The notes: a model not told the origin generated them from the sequence alone. Positions 8,923 to 20,658 are shown, numbered from the stretch's first letter. The stretch is 64,000 bases of DNA from CAVPXC01 sp963709505 (GCA_963709505.1 CAVPXC010000001.1:1-64000), one strand, 5' to 3'. Numbers and translations are program-made.

Positions 8923-10296
8923 TTAAGCTCTCTGATCCTTAGATAACAGCCCGCGGCCAAGGCGAATCCCTTGTCCGAGCCCTGCGCTGATCACGATGGC
9001 CATCAGCAGGCAGCCTGCCACGACGGTCGGTACGTAGAAGCGATCCCAGTTCTCTTTCAATGCTACCACGATAAGCAGGTAGTTGACCAGGAAATAGATG
9101 CTGGGGATGGCCAGCATGCTGGTTTGCTTGTTCTTGAACGCGCGCCACACCCGGGCAGCGCAGTACACCAGGCCGGCCGGGACCAAGAGCCAGAGCAATG
9201 GTATGCTTGACGTGAATTTGGCCAGGGAGGTATTTAGTTCCAGCAACCGGTTATCGGTTTCCCATAGGCCGATCCGCATCAGGTCGTTGAGGTTTTCGTT
9301 CCACCGGGGGAATAGTTGCGGGAAGCCCAGGGGACGGGTAAGCTGCGCCAGTTGGGGAAAGTCGGCGCGCAAAGCCTCAACGCTCGGCAGGCCTGCCTGG
9401 TCAAGATTGGCGATGAGGCTGCGAAGCTCGGCCATCACTGTGTCGCCTTTAACGCCGGAGAACGAAGGCCAGAAATAGGGGTTGAGCAGATAGATCACGC
9501 CGACGGCAGCGACCGTGAACAGGATCACGTAGGCCACCCCTTTGCGGAGGCGAATTGTGCGCAGGAGCAGCCCATAGACGACCAGGAGCAAAAACACCAT
9601 GCTGGTTACGGCGAGGCCGGTAACCTTGACTGAGCAAGCCAGCCCGGCGCACAGGCCGCAGGCGATACTGGCCCAGCGGGCCGCCTGGGGCCGCGCCAGG
9701 AACCAGGTCGCCGCTAACAAAAAGAACAACAGAAAGAAGTTGTAGTGCGCGTCCGTCATCGCGCGCGTCGCACTTGCGATGAAGATCTGGTTGGCCAACA
9801 ACAGACCAACCACAATCCACCCGGCAAGCAAATCAGCCACTAGAAAGCCGATGACGAAGGCAGCAGCGCATGTCAGCGTGCCATAGACGATCGACATACG
9901 TCGTGCAAAAAGCCACATCTCCCCAGGCGGCACGCGCCCGTCCGCCTGATTCACCTTAAGCGGCTGCGAGAACGAATAGTACTGGGTGAACTCCTGCCCA
10001 TCCAGTTGTGTCTCGGAATAGACCTTCAGGGGGAGTCCGATCAGCAATTTGCCCAAGTGCAGATTGAGGCTTCCCCACGCTCCGCACTCCGGGCAGTCCC
10101 ACTTCTCCCAGGTGAAGTCGCGCTCCAACAGCAGGTCCGTGTAGTAGTAGCCTGAGGCGATCCAATTGGACTCGTCGCCATGAAAGGGAGCGGTCCTGAG
10201 GTTGTTTCGCAACACAGCCCATGACGCCACGATGACCAGGAGTAGGCTCACCCAGAAGGCTGCTGTGGTCTGGCGATTTTGCTTGTTTTGCATCAT
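8923..10296 (-). CDS. GT39-like polytopic glycosyltransferase
   Basis: A 457-residue membrane protein with about ten hydrophobic helices. After the first helix comes APFHGDESNWI with Asp41-Glu42, the acidic pair expected in the first extracytoplasmic loop of ArnT/PMT-type (GT39/GT83) enzymes that use polyprenyl-phosphate sugars. A large soluble insert contains a CPECG pair. The start is ATG 10296, 5 bp after the stop of the upstream GT4 gene, so the two are co-transcribed. Substrate and acceptor cannot be read from sequence. Confidence 0.82.
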   Translation of the reverse strand: MMQNKQNRQTTAAFWVSLLLVIVASWAVLRNNLRTAPFHGDESNWIASGYYYTDLLLERDFTWEKWDCPECGAWGSLNLHLGKLLIGLPLKVYSETQLDGQEFTQYYSFSQPLKVNQADGRVPPGEMWLFARRMSIVYGTLTCAAAFVIGFLVADLLAGWIVVGLLLANQIFIASATRAMTDAHYNFFLLFFLLAATWFLARPQAARWASIACGLCAGLACSVKVTGLAVTSMVFLLLVVYGLLLRTIRLRKGVAYVILFTVAAVGVIYLLNPYFWPSFSGVKGDTVMAELRSLIANLDQAGLPSVEALRADFPQLAQLTRPLGFPQLFPRWNENLNDLMRIGLWETDNRLLELNTSLAKFTSSIPLLWLLVPAGLVYCAARVWRAFKNKQTSMLAIPSIYFLVNYLLIVVALKENWDRFYVPTVVAGCLLMAIVISAGLGQGIRLGRGLLSKDQRA

Positions 10297-10300
10297 GAGC

Positions 10301-11606
<1,306 letters not shown>

Positions 11607-11615
11607 AGGGCGGAA

Positions 11616-11693
11616 GTGAGATAGGAGTGAGATAGTGAGATAGTGAGATAGTGAGATAGTGAGATAGTGAGATAGTGAGATAGTGAGATAGTG
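11616..11693. repeat. Octanucleotide tandem array (TGAGATAG)n
   Basis: About nine copies of an 8-bp unit fill the gap between the GT2 stop (11700) and the GT4 start (11606). The array covers the place where the GT4 ribosome-binding site would be, so slippage here could alter its translation. Confidence 0.9.
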
Positions 11694-11699
11694 TGGTGG

Positions 11700-12797
11700 T
11701 CAGCTAATTCGTAATGCTTCGCGCATGACGGCGGTATAGGCGCGCCAGTTCTCGTGCCAGCGGGCGCGCTCGGCGCCGGTGGAGATGGCAAGCATGCCGG
11801 CGCTGGCCAGGGCACGCAGGCCCATCTGTAGCAGGGCGATGGCGCGCACGGCCAACTCGGCGCCGCGGCCGTCGAACTTTCGGAAGTAGCGGAAATGGGA
11901 TCGAAAGCCGAGCGGCAAGACACTTCGCCGCGCACGGCCTACTGCGCGTCTGCCGTAGTGCACTACCTGGGCGTCGGGCGTAAAAAACAGGCGATAGCCC
12001 AGCGCGTGGGCACGCCGGCACCAATCCAGCTCCTCGACGTACATCCAATAGCCTTCGTCAAACGGTCCAACTGCCTCCCATACCTGGCGACGGATCGCCA
12101 ACGCACATCCTTGAATCCAGTCCACCTGCCGCACAGCATCGCGGTCGAAGCCGCCCAGCTCCTTGCGGGCAAATAGGCGGCTGTGCGGCCAGAGCACGCT
12201 CAGAAACACCGCCTCGCAGAACAGGTCCCACAGCGTAGGGAAGCGAAACACCGCCGCTTGCCAGGCGCCGTCCGGGTTGAGGACGTTCGGACCGGCCGCA
12301 GCGGCTTCTGGGTGTTGTTGTAAGAAACGCGCCAGACCCGTCAGAGCGCCTGGCCGTAGGTAGGCGTCAGGGTTGAGCAAAAACAGCACCCGACCCCGTG
12401 CCTGGACGATGGCCTGGTTGTTGGCTGCCGCAAAACCCAGGTTGCGTTCGTTGACGATCAGCCGTACCTCCGGAAAGCGGCTGCGTACGATGGCAACGCT
12501 CTGGTCGGTGGAGGCGTTGTCGACGACGATGATTTCGATGGGGAGGAGAGTAGATTGGTAGATTGGTAGATTGGTTTCAGCGTGACGGGTCGGTATGTTC
12601 GGCGGCTCATCGCTTACGATCCGGATGCCAGGCTCGTTCAGGATCGACTGGAGACATTCCTGCAAGAAGTCGGATGTGTTCCAGTTGACCACGATCACCG
12701 AGAAGGCCGGTTGCAGATCGGCGTCATCGGTCGCCTTTTGGCCTTCAGCCGGGGAGCTTTGGCCCATCGATTCTCCCAGTTTCATGTCAGCGATCAT
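11700..12797 (-). CDS. GT2 family glycosyltransferase (rhamnosyltransferase-like)
   Basis: A 365-residue GT-A enzyme. It has FSVIVVNWNTSDFL (about 32-45), VVDNASTD (91-98), NLGFAAANNQ (119-128) and the metal-binding NPD in LLNPDAYLRPG (140-150), followed by GFDEGYWMYVEELDW-type acceptor-side text. WbbL-like rhamnosyltransferases look like this. Residues about 57-86 are an extra segment (rich in N, P, I, T) not expected between the first strand and EIIVVDNAS. It is encoded partly by a TAGATTGG tandem repeat (12551-12576), inserted in frame. The start overlaps the end of the upstream ligase gene by 11 bp. Confidence 0.87.
   Translation of the reverse strand: MIADMKLGESMGQSSPAEGQKATDDADLQPAFSVIVVNWNTSDFLQECLQSILNEPGIRIVSDEPPNIPTRHAETNLPIYQSTLLPIEIIVVDNASTDQSVAIVRSRFPEVRLIVNERNLGFAAANNQAIVQARGRVLFLLNPDAYLRPGALTGLARFLQQHPEAAAAGPNVLNPDGAWQAAVFRFPTLWDLFCEAVFLSVLWPHSRLFARKELGGFDRDAVRQVDWIQGCALAIRRQVWEAVGPFDEGYWMYVEELDWCRRAHALGYRLFFTPDAQVVHYGRRAVGRARRSVLPLGFRSHFRYFRKFDGRGAELAVRAIALLQMGLRALASAGMLAISTGAERARWHENWRAYTAVMREALRIS
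12551..12576. repeat. TAGATTGG tandem repeat inside the GT2 coding sequence
   Basis: Three copies of an 8-bp unit within an in-frame insertion of about 30 codons. The same unit occurs as an intergenic inverted array at 46009-46125. Confidence 0.8.
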
Positions 12798-14348
12798 GGC
12801 GCGGCTGTCCGTTGGTGGCGTCGAGGTGAAAGGCCAGGCCGGCGATCAGCCACAGATAGCTGGCGACCAGGAAATTCTGGATCAGCGGCGTCACGATGAA
12901 AACCGCCAGCGCGCCCGCCCAGGTCACTAGCGCGACCTCGGTGAGCATCTGGGCCGGCAGATCGCCGCGCTGCTGTTGGCGCCTGCGCATGCGCCAGAGG
13001 GTCGCGAGTAAGGAGAGCAACATGATCAACAACAGAATCATGCCGAGCAGGCCGGCTTCCATACCGAACTGGAGGTAGGTGCTCTCCGTGTGCTGGATGT
13101 TGGCATTGCCCAGGAAACGCAGGGCGCGCGGGCCGGCCATGCCCATGCCGATGCCCAGCGGGTTGCTGGCGATAAAGCTGGCTGCATAGTCCATCGACGA
13201 CACGTGCCCCAATGCGGCCGGGTCCGCGCCGGAGAGGCCGCGCCAGATACGGAGGGCAAAACCGCTGGCCGCCAGGCCGCCGGCGGTCAGAATCAGCACA
13301 GACGCCAAGTCCGATCAACAGCCAGCGGTTGCTTGTTAGCTCGCGCCAGGTACGCTTGATCCCGTGCTCGTAGACCGCAATGCCAGCAGCAGCAGCCAAA
13401 GACACGGCCAGCGCCAGCAGGCCGCCGCGGCTGTAGGTCAATAACAGGCAGACCGAGTACAGGACAATCAGCCCGACCAGCGCAATCCGCCAGAGGCCTC
13501 GCCGTTCTGCCTTGGACGAGCTGGGTGAACGGCCAAGCCTTAGTAGCGGCATAGCCCGCAAGCAAGATGAACAGGTTGAGGTACATGGCCAACTGGTTCG
13601 GTCCGGTGACGGTGGAGATAGCCCGTGGGCGCGGCTGGCCGTCGGCCAAGGCGGTCTTGAAGGCGAAGGGCAGGTTGCCGAAATCGTCGACGTACCCCAT
13701 GCGGATCATCGTCGGAAAGTCGATGGCCAGGGCCTGATAGATGCCGAAGGCCGCTACGCCCGCCGCGATGACGCTCAATACGATCAGCAGCCGCTTCAGC
13801 TCCTTGCGGGAATACGGCAGCAGTCGGGCCAAAAAGAACACGGCCAGAGGCTCAAAGTAATTACGAAAGCCGAACACGCCGATGCTGGGGGTGGCCGCCA
13901 CCGCGATATAGATGCCGGAAAACAGCACCAAGGCAAGTAGCCAGAGATCGAACTGGTACAGTTTGGCCTGAATGCGTCGCTTTCCGATGACGTGTTGTAC
14001 GATCAACACGCCCAGGAGCAGGCCGATCACCGCTTCTTTCCAGAGCGACAGCGCTGTGACCCTAACGCCGGTCCAGCCCAATTGCCAGGTAACGACGCGC
14101 AGCATCTGTTCGTGAAACGGCAACAGCGCCAGCAGTCCACCGAATACCCAAAAAGGCCGCGCCCATGTTAACGCCACGACTACGACGCCCACAACCAGCA
14201 GCAGCACCGGCAGCGGCTGGAAGTAGGCCAGCAAAGTAAGGCCCGCCAACGCCAGCAAGGCAAGGATCACCCAGCGTGTTTTGGTGGGGCTTGGCGCTTC
14301 TTGGCGAAGGCCTGAAGCAAAACTCGCATCTTGACGTCCGGTTGTCAT
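12787..14348 (-). CDS. O-antigen ligase/polymerase (Wzy_C) family, two frameshifts
   Basis: A polytopic membrane protein of about 520 residues read in three frames (14348 to about 13505, 13505 to about 13300, and 13308-12787). The middle and end show LLTYSRGGLLALAVS and NPLGIGMGMAG followed by HTESTYLQFGMEAGLLGM, the Wzy_C/O-antigen-ligase signature around the large periplasmic loop. It would join or polymerise polysaccharide repeat units at the outer face of the membrane. It is first in the glycosyltransferase run and overlaps the GT2 gene. The two breaks are single-base and may be sequence errors. Confidence 0.8.
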
Positions 14349-14502
14349 CGTGCTAAAATACTAGATAAGAAAAAACTGGTCACGAGCTACTTTTGGCTTG
14401 GCGACCCACAGTTTCACCTTGGCGAAAGAGTGCCCAACCGGGGCGCTTGGCAGGTGGTTCAATGTCTCTTGTGAGACCAAATCCTGTCTAGCCAGGGTGG
14501 TT

Positions 14503-16199
14503 TTATTGCACGTATCCTAATCCTCGTAGCCGGTCGTCTATCAAGCGCTGATCGTCAGCGTCGTAGTCTGCACCCTGGCCGCTTTCGCCTGCGCCTTCGC
14601 TGAAGCTGACGGGATGCTCGTCCAGCCAGGTCGGGTCGAAGGACTCTGCCAACACCCGCCCGTCCATATCGTCGGGCACCGGCAGGGCCAGGTAGTGCAG
14701 GATGGTCGGGGCCAGGTCCCACAGAATGCCCTCGTCGAAGGCGTGTCCTTGGCGCAGGCCCGGCCCGGCCATGACGAAAATGCCGTGCAGCCGATGGCCG
14801 CCGTTGTTCAGGTTGGGGTCAGCGGGGGGACAGCCGGTGGTTGCTGACCCGGTTGCGGCAGGTAGATGCCACGGATGACCCGCGTCGTTTTCCAGCGGAT
14901 CAGGATGTCGGGCGACTTGTGTGCGTTCGGCCCGTGGTAGACCTGTTCGCGCTTGATGGCTTCCTCCAGCACCGGCTGGTGATCCAAGACGTCGCGGCTG
15001 GCGTGCAGCTTGGCGATGATTTCGTCGCGCAGCGCCTCGTACTCCGACGGCGACACGATGCCGCCCGGTTCGCGGCCTTGCAGGTTGATCCACAGATCGT
15101 CGCGCGCGCCGTAGGCGTAGGCCTTGGTGCGGCTCCAATCGATGTTGCCGAAGGTCAGCGCCATCTCCATGCGTTCCCGGACACCGGGCAAAAGCTTGAC
15201 GAGTTTGAGCTTGGTCTCGCGCGGCAAGGTGCGGTCGACCAGGTTGTAGCCCCATTTGGCCGGCGCCAAGGCGGTTTGTTTGATCCGCTCCTTGATCGCG
15301 CCCTTCTCAGGACCTTCTTCGTCCAGATAGTGCAGCAGGCCGATGCTGGCCAGCCAGTCGTTGAGATACTCCGCCCCGCGCTGGTTGAAGCCGCCGCCGT
15401 GGTCGCTCATCAGCATCACGGCCGCATCGGGCGCCAGCGCCGTCAGCTCGCCGATGATCTCGTCCATGCGCCGGTAGACTCGTTCGATTGTGTCGCCATA
15501 GCGTACGGCCTCGACCGGGTTATGCTCCGGGTGCGATGGGTCCATGTCCTTCCAGAAGAAGTGGTGGGAGTTGTCCGGCGCGGTGAAGGTGATGTGGAAG
15601 ACATCCCAGGCGCGGCTGGCCATCAGGTAGCGCGCATAGGCCGCGCGCCGGTTGGCCGTGTCGAACAGTGCCTTTTCGGCCAGGTCTTTGCGGCCCATTT
15701 TCATATAGCTTGGCAAGCCCGGCTCGATCGTATACTCGCCGACATTGGTCTGCAGCTCACGCATCAGCTCGGGGGGATAGCCGAAGCCAGGGCTGTCAAC
15801 GCTGGGCGCATCCAGGCCGGCCAACATGACGCCTTTGACCGGCTCGGCTGGAAAGCTCATCGGGACGTTGATCACGCCCACGACTTTGCCGTAGCGGCTG
15901 GCGATCATCCACCAGCTCTCGCCTTGGCGAAAGCCGCCGTTGAGGTAGCGTTTGTTGTACGTGCCCTCGATGCGTTCGTCAAAATAGAAGATGCCGTGTT
16001 TGCCGGGGTTTTTGCCGGTGGCGAAGCTGCTCCAGGCCGGCGCGCTGTTCTGGTTTGGCACCGACCGAAGGGGGGCGCTGACGCCGGTCTCCATGAGGCG
16101 GGCGATGTTGGGCAGCTTGCCCGCTGCCGCCCAGGGCCGGATCAGGTCAAAGGTGGCCCCGTCCAGGCCGATAATCAACAAGCGGGGATGTGATGACAT
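14503..16199 (-). CDS. Type I phosphodiesterase / alkaline phosphatase superfamily, one frameshift
   Basis: It starts MSSHPRLLIIGLDGATFD at 16199: the first metal Asp is in GLDG, the nucleophile region in NSAPAWSSFATGKNPGKHG, and the distal metal ligands in LMSDHGGGF. These define the nucleotide pyrophosphatase/phosphodiesterase branch. The frame shifts in a run of six G at about 14825. It continues GGHRLHGIFVMAGPGL and DLAPTILHYLALPVPDDMDG, ending GLGYVQ at 14503, for about 565 residues. Such proteins often accompany exopolysaccharide clusters in Chloroflexi and archaea. The substrate is unknown. No signal peptide is apparent. Confidence 0.85.
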
Positions 16200-16420
16200 G
16201 GTTTTGTTTTCTCCTGGCGGATGGCTCTTGACTGTTTTTTAACTCACACCGTATCTTCCCCTTCGGGAGCAGGCATGACTTGCGCTGCAGCAGGCGACCG
16301 CAAGTCGCCCTACAAATTGGCTATCCGCAACAAGGCTTCATTATAGCCGCGCGTGCGGAGTAGGACAAGCCACCATTCATCATTCATCACTCACAATTCA
16401 CCATTCACCGTTGTCCGTGC

Positions 16421-16426
16421 TAAAAT
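16421..16426 (+). promoter_or_regulatory. Extended -10 with near-leaderless start
   Basis: TGCTAAAAT places the -10 (TAAAAT) only 9 nt before ATG 16436, so any transcript would be essentially leaderless. A weak -35 (TTCACC, 16397-16402) lies 18 nt upstream. No ribosome-binding site is seen. Confidence 0.5.
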
Positions 16427-17017
16427 CACTCCTCTATGGCCAAGGAAACTGCGCTTCCTCTTTCGTTTCTCGCTCGCATGGCCGAACTCCTGGACGAGGA
16501 CTTTCCCCAGTTTCTGGTGAAGCTGAACCAGCCGTTCGTGCCGGCGCTGCGCGTCAATACGTTGAAGCTGTCGGTGGCTGAGTTTCAGGCTCTGAGCCCC
16601 TGGCCGCTCTTACCAGTGCCCTGGTGCCCCGAGGGTTTTTACCTCGACCGCAAGGCCAACGCGGGCACCCATCCCTATCACGACGCAGGGCTGTACTACA
16701 TCCAGGAACCCAGTGCGATGGCAGTGGTAGCGCTGTTGGCGCCCCAGCCGGGTGAGCGAGTGTTGGATCTCTGCGCCTCGCCCGGCGGTAAGGCTACGCA
16801 CGCAGCCGCTCTGCTGGCCGGAGAGGGCCTGTTGGTCGCCAACGACATCGATCGTGGGCGTGCCGAGGTCTTGCGCCACAATTTGGAGCGCTTGGGCGCG
16901 CGCAACGCGCTGGTGCTCAGCGAATCGCCGCGGCGGTTGGCCGCACGCTGGCCCGGCGCGTTTGATCGGGTGATCGTCGATGCGCCCTGTTCCGGCGAGG
17001 GCATGTTTCGCAAGAAA

Positions 17018-17543
17018 GAGGAAGCGCGTTTTCATTGGAGCGAGGCGCACGTCGCCGGCTGTGCGATCCGCCAGCAGGACATCCTGAAAAGCGCCGCCGA
17101 GCTGTTGCGGCCGGGCGGCCGGCTGGTCTACGCCACCTGCACCTTTGCACCGGAGGAAAACGAAGGATCCGTCTGGCGTTTTCTGCAAGGCCATCCCGAC
17201 TTCGAGCTGATCGAGCCAACCTGGCGTCCCGGTTTCATGGCAGGCCGGCCGGAGTGGGCGGAGTGGCCGAAGGAGGAAGGAGGAAGGAGGGCGCTTTTAT
17301 TGGAGCGAGGAGCATGTCGTTGGTTGTGGGATGCGCCAGCAGGACATCCTGAAAAGCGCCGCCGAGCTGCTGCGGCCGGGTGGCCGGCTGGTCTACGCCA
17401 CCTGCACCTTTGCACCAGAGGAAAACGAAGGATCCGTCTGGCGTTTTCTGCAAAGTCATCCCGATTTCGAGCTGATCGAGCCAACCTGGCGTCCCGGCTT
17501 CATGGCAGGCCGGCCGGAGTGGGCGGAGTGGCCGAAGGAGGAG
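17018..17543 (+). repeat. Internal direct duplication (~265 bp) in the rRNA methyltransferase gene
   Basis: 17018-17280 and 17281-17543 encode the same stretch (W-S-E-x-H-V to W-P-K-E-E). They carry scattered substitutions, for example CAIRQQ against CGMRQQ and LQGHPDF against LQSHPDF. The divergence argues against a simple misassembly. Confidence 0.88.
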
Positions 17544-17600
17544 AGTGGAGAGTGGAGGGTGGAGGGTGGAGAGTGGAGAGTGGAGGGTGGAGACGGAGGT
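17541..17600. repeat. GAGTGGA/GGGTGGA tandem array
   Basis: Heptamer-like array just after the second duplicate; in frame it encodes G-E-W-R-V-E-G repeats between the methyltransferase domain and its C-terminal module. A similar array occurs at 39353-39385. Confidence 0.8.
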
Positions 17601-18245
17601 GGAGTGGAGCGGATGAGTTTGGATCGGACGGTTCGGTTATGGCCGCATAAGGTGCAGGGAGAGGGGCATTTTGTGGCGGTCTTGCAGCGGATGGAGGGCG
17701 CGACTTCCCGGCGAGGCGTGCCTGATGAAGCGGGGGCCTGGGAGCCGGCCGAGGGCGGCTCGGCTGTCAACAGCGCAGCGAAGCGCGATCGAGGCTTTCT
17801 GGCAGCCGCTCATTCGGCTGGCGCTTCCGGAACGCTTGCTGCTGTACGAGCGTGATTCACAGGTTAGCGAGGTCTATGCCCTACCGCCCGACGCGCCGGA
17901 TACGACCCGGCTGCACGTCGTGCGGCCCGGTTGGCATCTCGGTACGTTCCATACGTGGCGCGTTACGACTAGGGGCCGGCACGTCTCGATCGGAAAGAGG
18001 CATGTGCCGCTTCGAGCCCAGCCACGCCTTGGCGATCGCTCTCCGGGCCGACGAGGTCAACCACCGTGTGGACGAGCCGATCGGCAGCGAGCTGGTGGCC
18101 CGTTATCTGCGCGGTGACACACTGAACGTGCCCGGCCCCGATGGCTGGGTGCTGATCACAGTGGAGGGGTTCCCGCTTGGTTGGGGCAAGCGGTCGGGGG
18201 ATGTGATCAAGAACCATTATCCGAAGGTGTTAAGGTGGGGATGAG

Positions 18246-19064
18246 TCACATCCGTGCAATCAGCTCACTCCGCCGAAACGTGCGATTGCCAAACACGATC
18301 AGCACCGCGTCGATGATCCATAGCACCAGACCGAGAAGAAGCACCAGCGTCACGCTGAAGTAGATGACACCGGTGGCCTGGGCAATCATCAAAATCACTA
18401 TCGGCAGGATGGCCAGCGTGCCAAGCTGGTAGGCGTCCTGAAAACCCTGTGCGCGCACCGAAACCAGGACCATCGAGGCCAGACCCAATCCGGCCACCGC
18501 CGGTGCTACCCAGATCGCCAGGACCAGCCACATGGCGTTTGGGAAGAAAACGCGGCCCATGGTTGGCCAGCCGGCCAGGTTGACCACGACCGCGTAGAGA
18601 GCGAATCCAAGCCAGGCCACGGCCACGGCCGGCAGCCAGGCTCCCAGCATCTTTGCTATCAGCAGTTCCCGATCAGAGGTGGGCGTGTACAACAGCGCTT
18701 CGAGGGTCTTGCGCTCCTTTTCGCCGGCGAAGCTGTCGGCGGCGACCACGCTGGACACCATCATCGGCACAATCAGGTACAAGGGCGCCATGATATAGAC
18801 CAGGAACAGCACGACCGTCTGCTGCATCATGCTGAGCCCGACCAGGCTGGCCCGCAACGCCGGTGGCATGGTGTCCAGCATCTGCTGCACCTCGGCGAAC
18901 GAATCGCCGGGTATGCTGACCAGTGCCGGAACCAGGCCCAACATGAGAGGCAGCACGACAAACAGGATCAGCGGCAAGATGATGATGGGGATCGAGACGC
19001 CCTTGTTTTGCCACACGACCTTGAGGTCTTTGCGTGCAATCGCGAAAACCGCTCGCCAGTTCAT
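18246..19064 (-). CDS. ABC-2 type exporter permease
   Basis: A 272-residue membrane protein with six hydrophobic segments. It begins MNWRAVFAIARKDLKVVWQNKG, a cytoplasmic amphipathic start typical of NatB/ABC-2 permeases, and contains SFAGEKERKTLEALLYTP, the conserved coupling region of the family. Its start overlaps the stop of the ATPase gene by 4 bp (19061-19064), so the two form a translationally coupled exporter. It converges on the rRNA methyltransferase with only 1 bp between stops. The substrate cannot be inferred. Confidence 0.9.
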   Translation of the reverse strand: MNWRAVFAIARKDLKVVWQNKGVSIPIIILPLILFVVLPLMLGLVPALVSIPGDSFAEVQQMLDTMPPALRASLVGLSMMQQTVVLFLVYIMAPLYLIVPMMVSSVVAADSFAGEKERKTLEALLYTPTSDRELLIAKMLGAWLPAVAVAWLGFALYAVVVNLAGWPTMGRVFFPNAMWLVLAIWVAPAVAGLGLASMVLVSVRAQGFQDAYQLGTLAILPIVILMIAQATGVIYFSVTLVLLLGLVLWIIDAVLIVFGNRTFRRSELIARM

Positions 19065-20005
19065 GCCGCCACCTCCTCGCCGTGCAGGGCGAAGTACACG
19101 TCCTCCAAGGACGGCTCCTGGGGAATCACCTCGTAGATGTGAACGCCGGCGTTCACCAGCCGGCCGATCATGTCGGGGATCGCCTCGCGCTCGGCGCCGG
19201 TGACGGCCACCAGGCCGTTGCGCTGGCCGTCGGCAACCTTGCCCGGCCCGGCCTGCAGCGCTTCGATGGCCAGCGCCCGATCCTCCGGCGCGATCTCGAA
19301 CTCCACCGTCAGGTTGCGCACCAGCCGGCGGGCCAGGTCGTGGGGTTTGCCCAGGGCCACCAGTTGGCCGTGTTCCATGACGCCCACCCGGTCACACAGC
19401 CGCTGCGCCTCGACCAGGTTGTGGGTGGTCAGAAAGACCGTGCCGCCTTCCGTGCGGGCCATTTGGCTGACCATCTCGTGGACGTGGCGCGCAGCCAACG
19501 GGTCGAGGCCGGCGGTGGGCTCGTCGAGAAAGAGCAGATCCGGCTTGTGCACGAGCGCCCGTGCCAGCGCCAGCCGTTGCTTCATGCCCTTGCTGTAGCC
19601 GCCCACCTTGTCACCGCCGCGATCGGCCAGATCGAAGCCGTCAAGCAGCTCGGCGACGCGACGATCAACCTCAGCTTTGGGCACGTCGTAGAGATTGGCG
19701 TAGTAACGCAGATTTTCACGGCCAGTGAGGCGCTCGTCGAGCGAGGGGGTCTCGGTCAAGACGCCCGTTCGCCGCCGTAAGGCCGGGCCATCGGCGAGCG
19801 GATCCAGGCCCAAGACACGTGCACATCCGCTGTTGGCGGTCAAGACGCCGTTCAACATGCGGATGGTCGTCGTCTTGCCCGCGCCGTTGTGGCCGAGGAA
19901 GCCAAAGATCTCACCCGGCTGCACGTCGAGTGACAGGTGATCGACGGCGACGGTGTCGCCGAAGAGCCGGGTGAGATCGGTGGTTGTGATGATTGGGTCT
20001 GTCAT
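19061..20005 (-). CDS. ABC exporter ATP-binding protein (NatA/CcmA type)
   Basis: 314 residues. Walker A is GHNGAGKTT (about 38-46). The signature loop is in GGYSKGMKQRLALARAL (a YSKGM variant of LSGGQ), and Walker B is LLFLDEPTAGLD. The Q-loop (TETPSLDERLT) and H-loop (TTHNLVEA) are present. A C-terminal extension of about 90 residues resembles the DUF4162 region of such ATPases. It pairs with the permease at 18246-19064. The start at 20005 has GGAGAAAG upstream. Confidence 0.93.
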   Translation of the reverse strand: MTDPIITTTDLTRLFGDTVAVDHLSLDVQPGEIFGFLGHNGAGKTTTIRMLNGVLTANSGCARVLGLDPLADGPALRRRTGVLTETPSLDERLTGRENLRYYANLYDVPKAEVDRRVAELLDGFDLADRGGDKVGGYSKGMKQRLALARALVHKPDLLFLDEPTAGLDPLAARHVHEMVSQMARTEGGTVFLTTHNLVEAQRLCDRVGVMEHGQLVALGKPHDLARRLVRNLTVEFEIAPEDRALAIEALQAGPGKVADGQRNGLVAVTGAEREAIPDMIGRLVNAGVHIYEVIPQEPSLEDVYFALHGEEVAA

Positions 20006-20063
20006 GGAAGGGCTTTCTCCGGTGGGATGGTGCCATTATCGCGCTATCGCGTTCGCCCGGCAA

Positions 20064-20621
20064 CTACTTTCGCCGCACCAGCACCAGGTAGAGGCCGATC
20101 GCCACCAGGATCAGGGGCCAGATGGTGCTGGTCAGATTCAGACCGTCAGGCCCAGGTCGCCGCCCATCAAGGCCACACCGGTCAGGCCGATGGCGGCGCC
20201 GGGGATCAAGGCCACCAGGCCCAGCGATCGGAGGTGACCAGCGAGAGCAGGCTGATCAAGACCCAGCCGGCGGCGAAGCTGATCAGAAACAGGCCGGGCT
20301 GGATCGAGGCCGTGGCAGCGCTCAGCGGGCCGACCAGGGTGAACATGCCCAGGCCGAGGCCGGCAAAGATGCCGCCGGGGATAATCAGGCCGAATCTGCG
20401 GGTGAGAAGCCCCAGGCCAGGAAGATGACGGCCATCACGGGGAAAAGTAGCCATCCCAGGATGTTCCAGTCGGTCAATTGGGCGACCAGCAGCAGCAGGC
20501 CGATGATCACCAGGACGATGCCGCCAACCGTGCGGCTGCGGGTGCGAGGCATCCGGGCAGCAGAGGATAGCAGGACTTGTGGCTCTGAAGAGGAAGATGG
20601 ACTTTGCAGTTGGGCGGACAT
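20064..20621 (-). CDS. LiaI/LiaF-like transmembrane-region protein, frameshifted
   Basis: It begins MSAQLQSPSSSSEPQ at 20621. Joined across at least two indels (near 20430 and 20230) it gives about 185 residues. These contain hydrophobic hairpins GGIVLVIIGLLLLVAQLTDW, FGLIIPGGIFAGLG and a final WPLILVAIGLYLVLVRRK ending at TAG 20064. This pattern of W-P-L-x-L-I-x-x-G-L segments is that of the LiaI-LiaF-like/DUF5668 membrane region. It lies directly upstream of the ABC exporter, so a membrane-stress or exporter accessory role is plausible but unproven. Confidence 0.6.
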
Positions 20622-20658
20622 GGGGAGTCTCCTTGTTAGGTTTTGATCCTAGCGATTT

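Larger units (their letters stand above)
16436..18244 (+). pseudogene. RsmF-like rRNA (cytosine-C5) methyltransferase, internally duplicated and frameshifted
   Basis: Starts MAKETALPLSFLARMAELL. NOL1/NOP2/Sun motifs are clear: VLDLCASPGGKATHAA (SAM), VIVDAPCSGEGMFRK with the catalytic Cys in PCS, and LVYATCTFAPEENE with the second Cys. About 265 bp covering the last motif is then repeated (17018-17280 and 17281-17543), the second copy in another frame and followed by a GAGTGGA array encoding GEWRVEGG repeats. The C-terminal RsmF/PUA-like part follows in two further frames: RLWPHKVQGEGHFVAVL, FEPSHALAIALRADEVN and GFPLGWGKRSGDVIKNHYPK, ending at 18244. As read it is not a single protein. Confidence 0.85.

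Noticed and set aside
11616..11693. Possible CRISPR or iteron array
   Set aside because: Simple 8-bp tandem repeat with no spacers, no replication gene nearby and no AT-rich origin-like region.
14349..14502. Possible tRNA or small RNA in the gap before the O-antigen ligase gene
   Set aside because: No cloverleaf with a TTCGA-type T-loop could be found; no tRNA was recognised anywhere in the window.
14841..16193. 450-codon open frame on the plus strand opposite the phosphodiesterase gene
   Set aside because: Lies antisense to a gene with clear catalytic motifs; composition and lack of any family pattern mark it as a shadow of GC-rich codon use.
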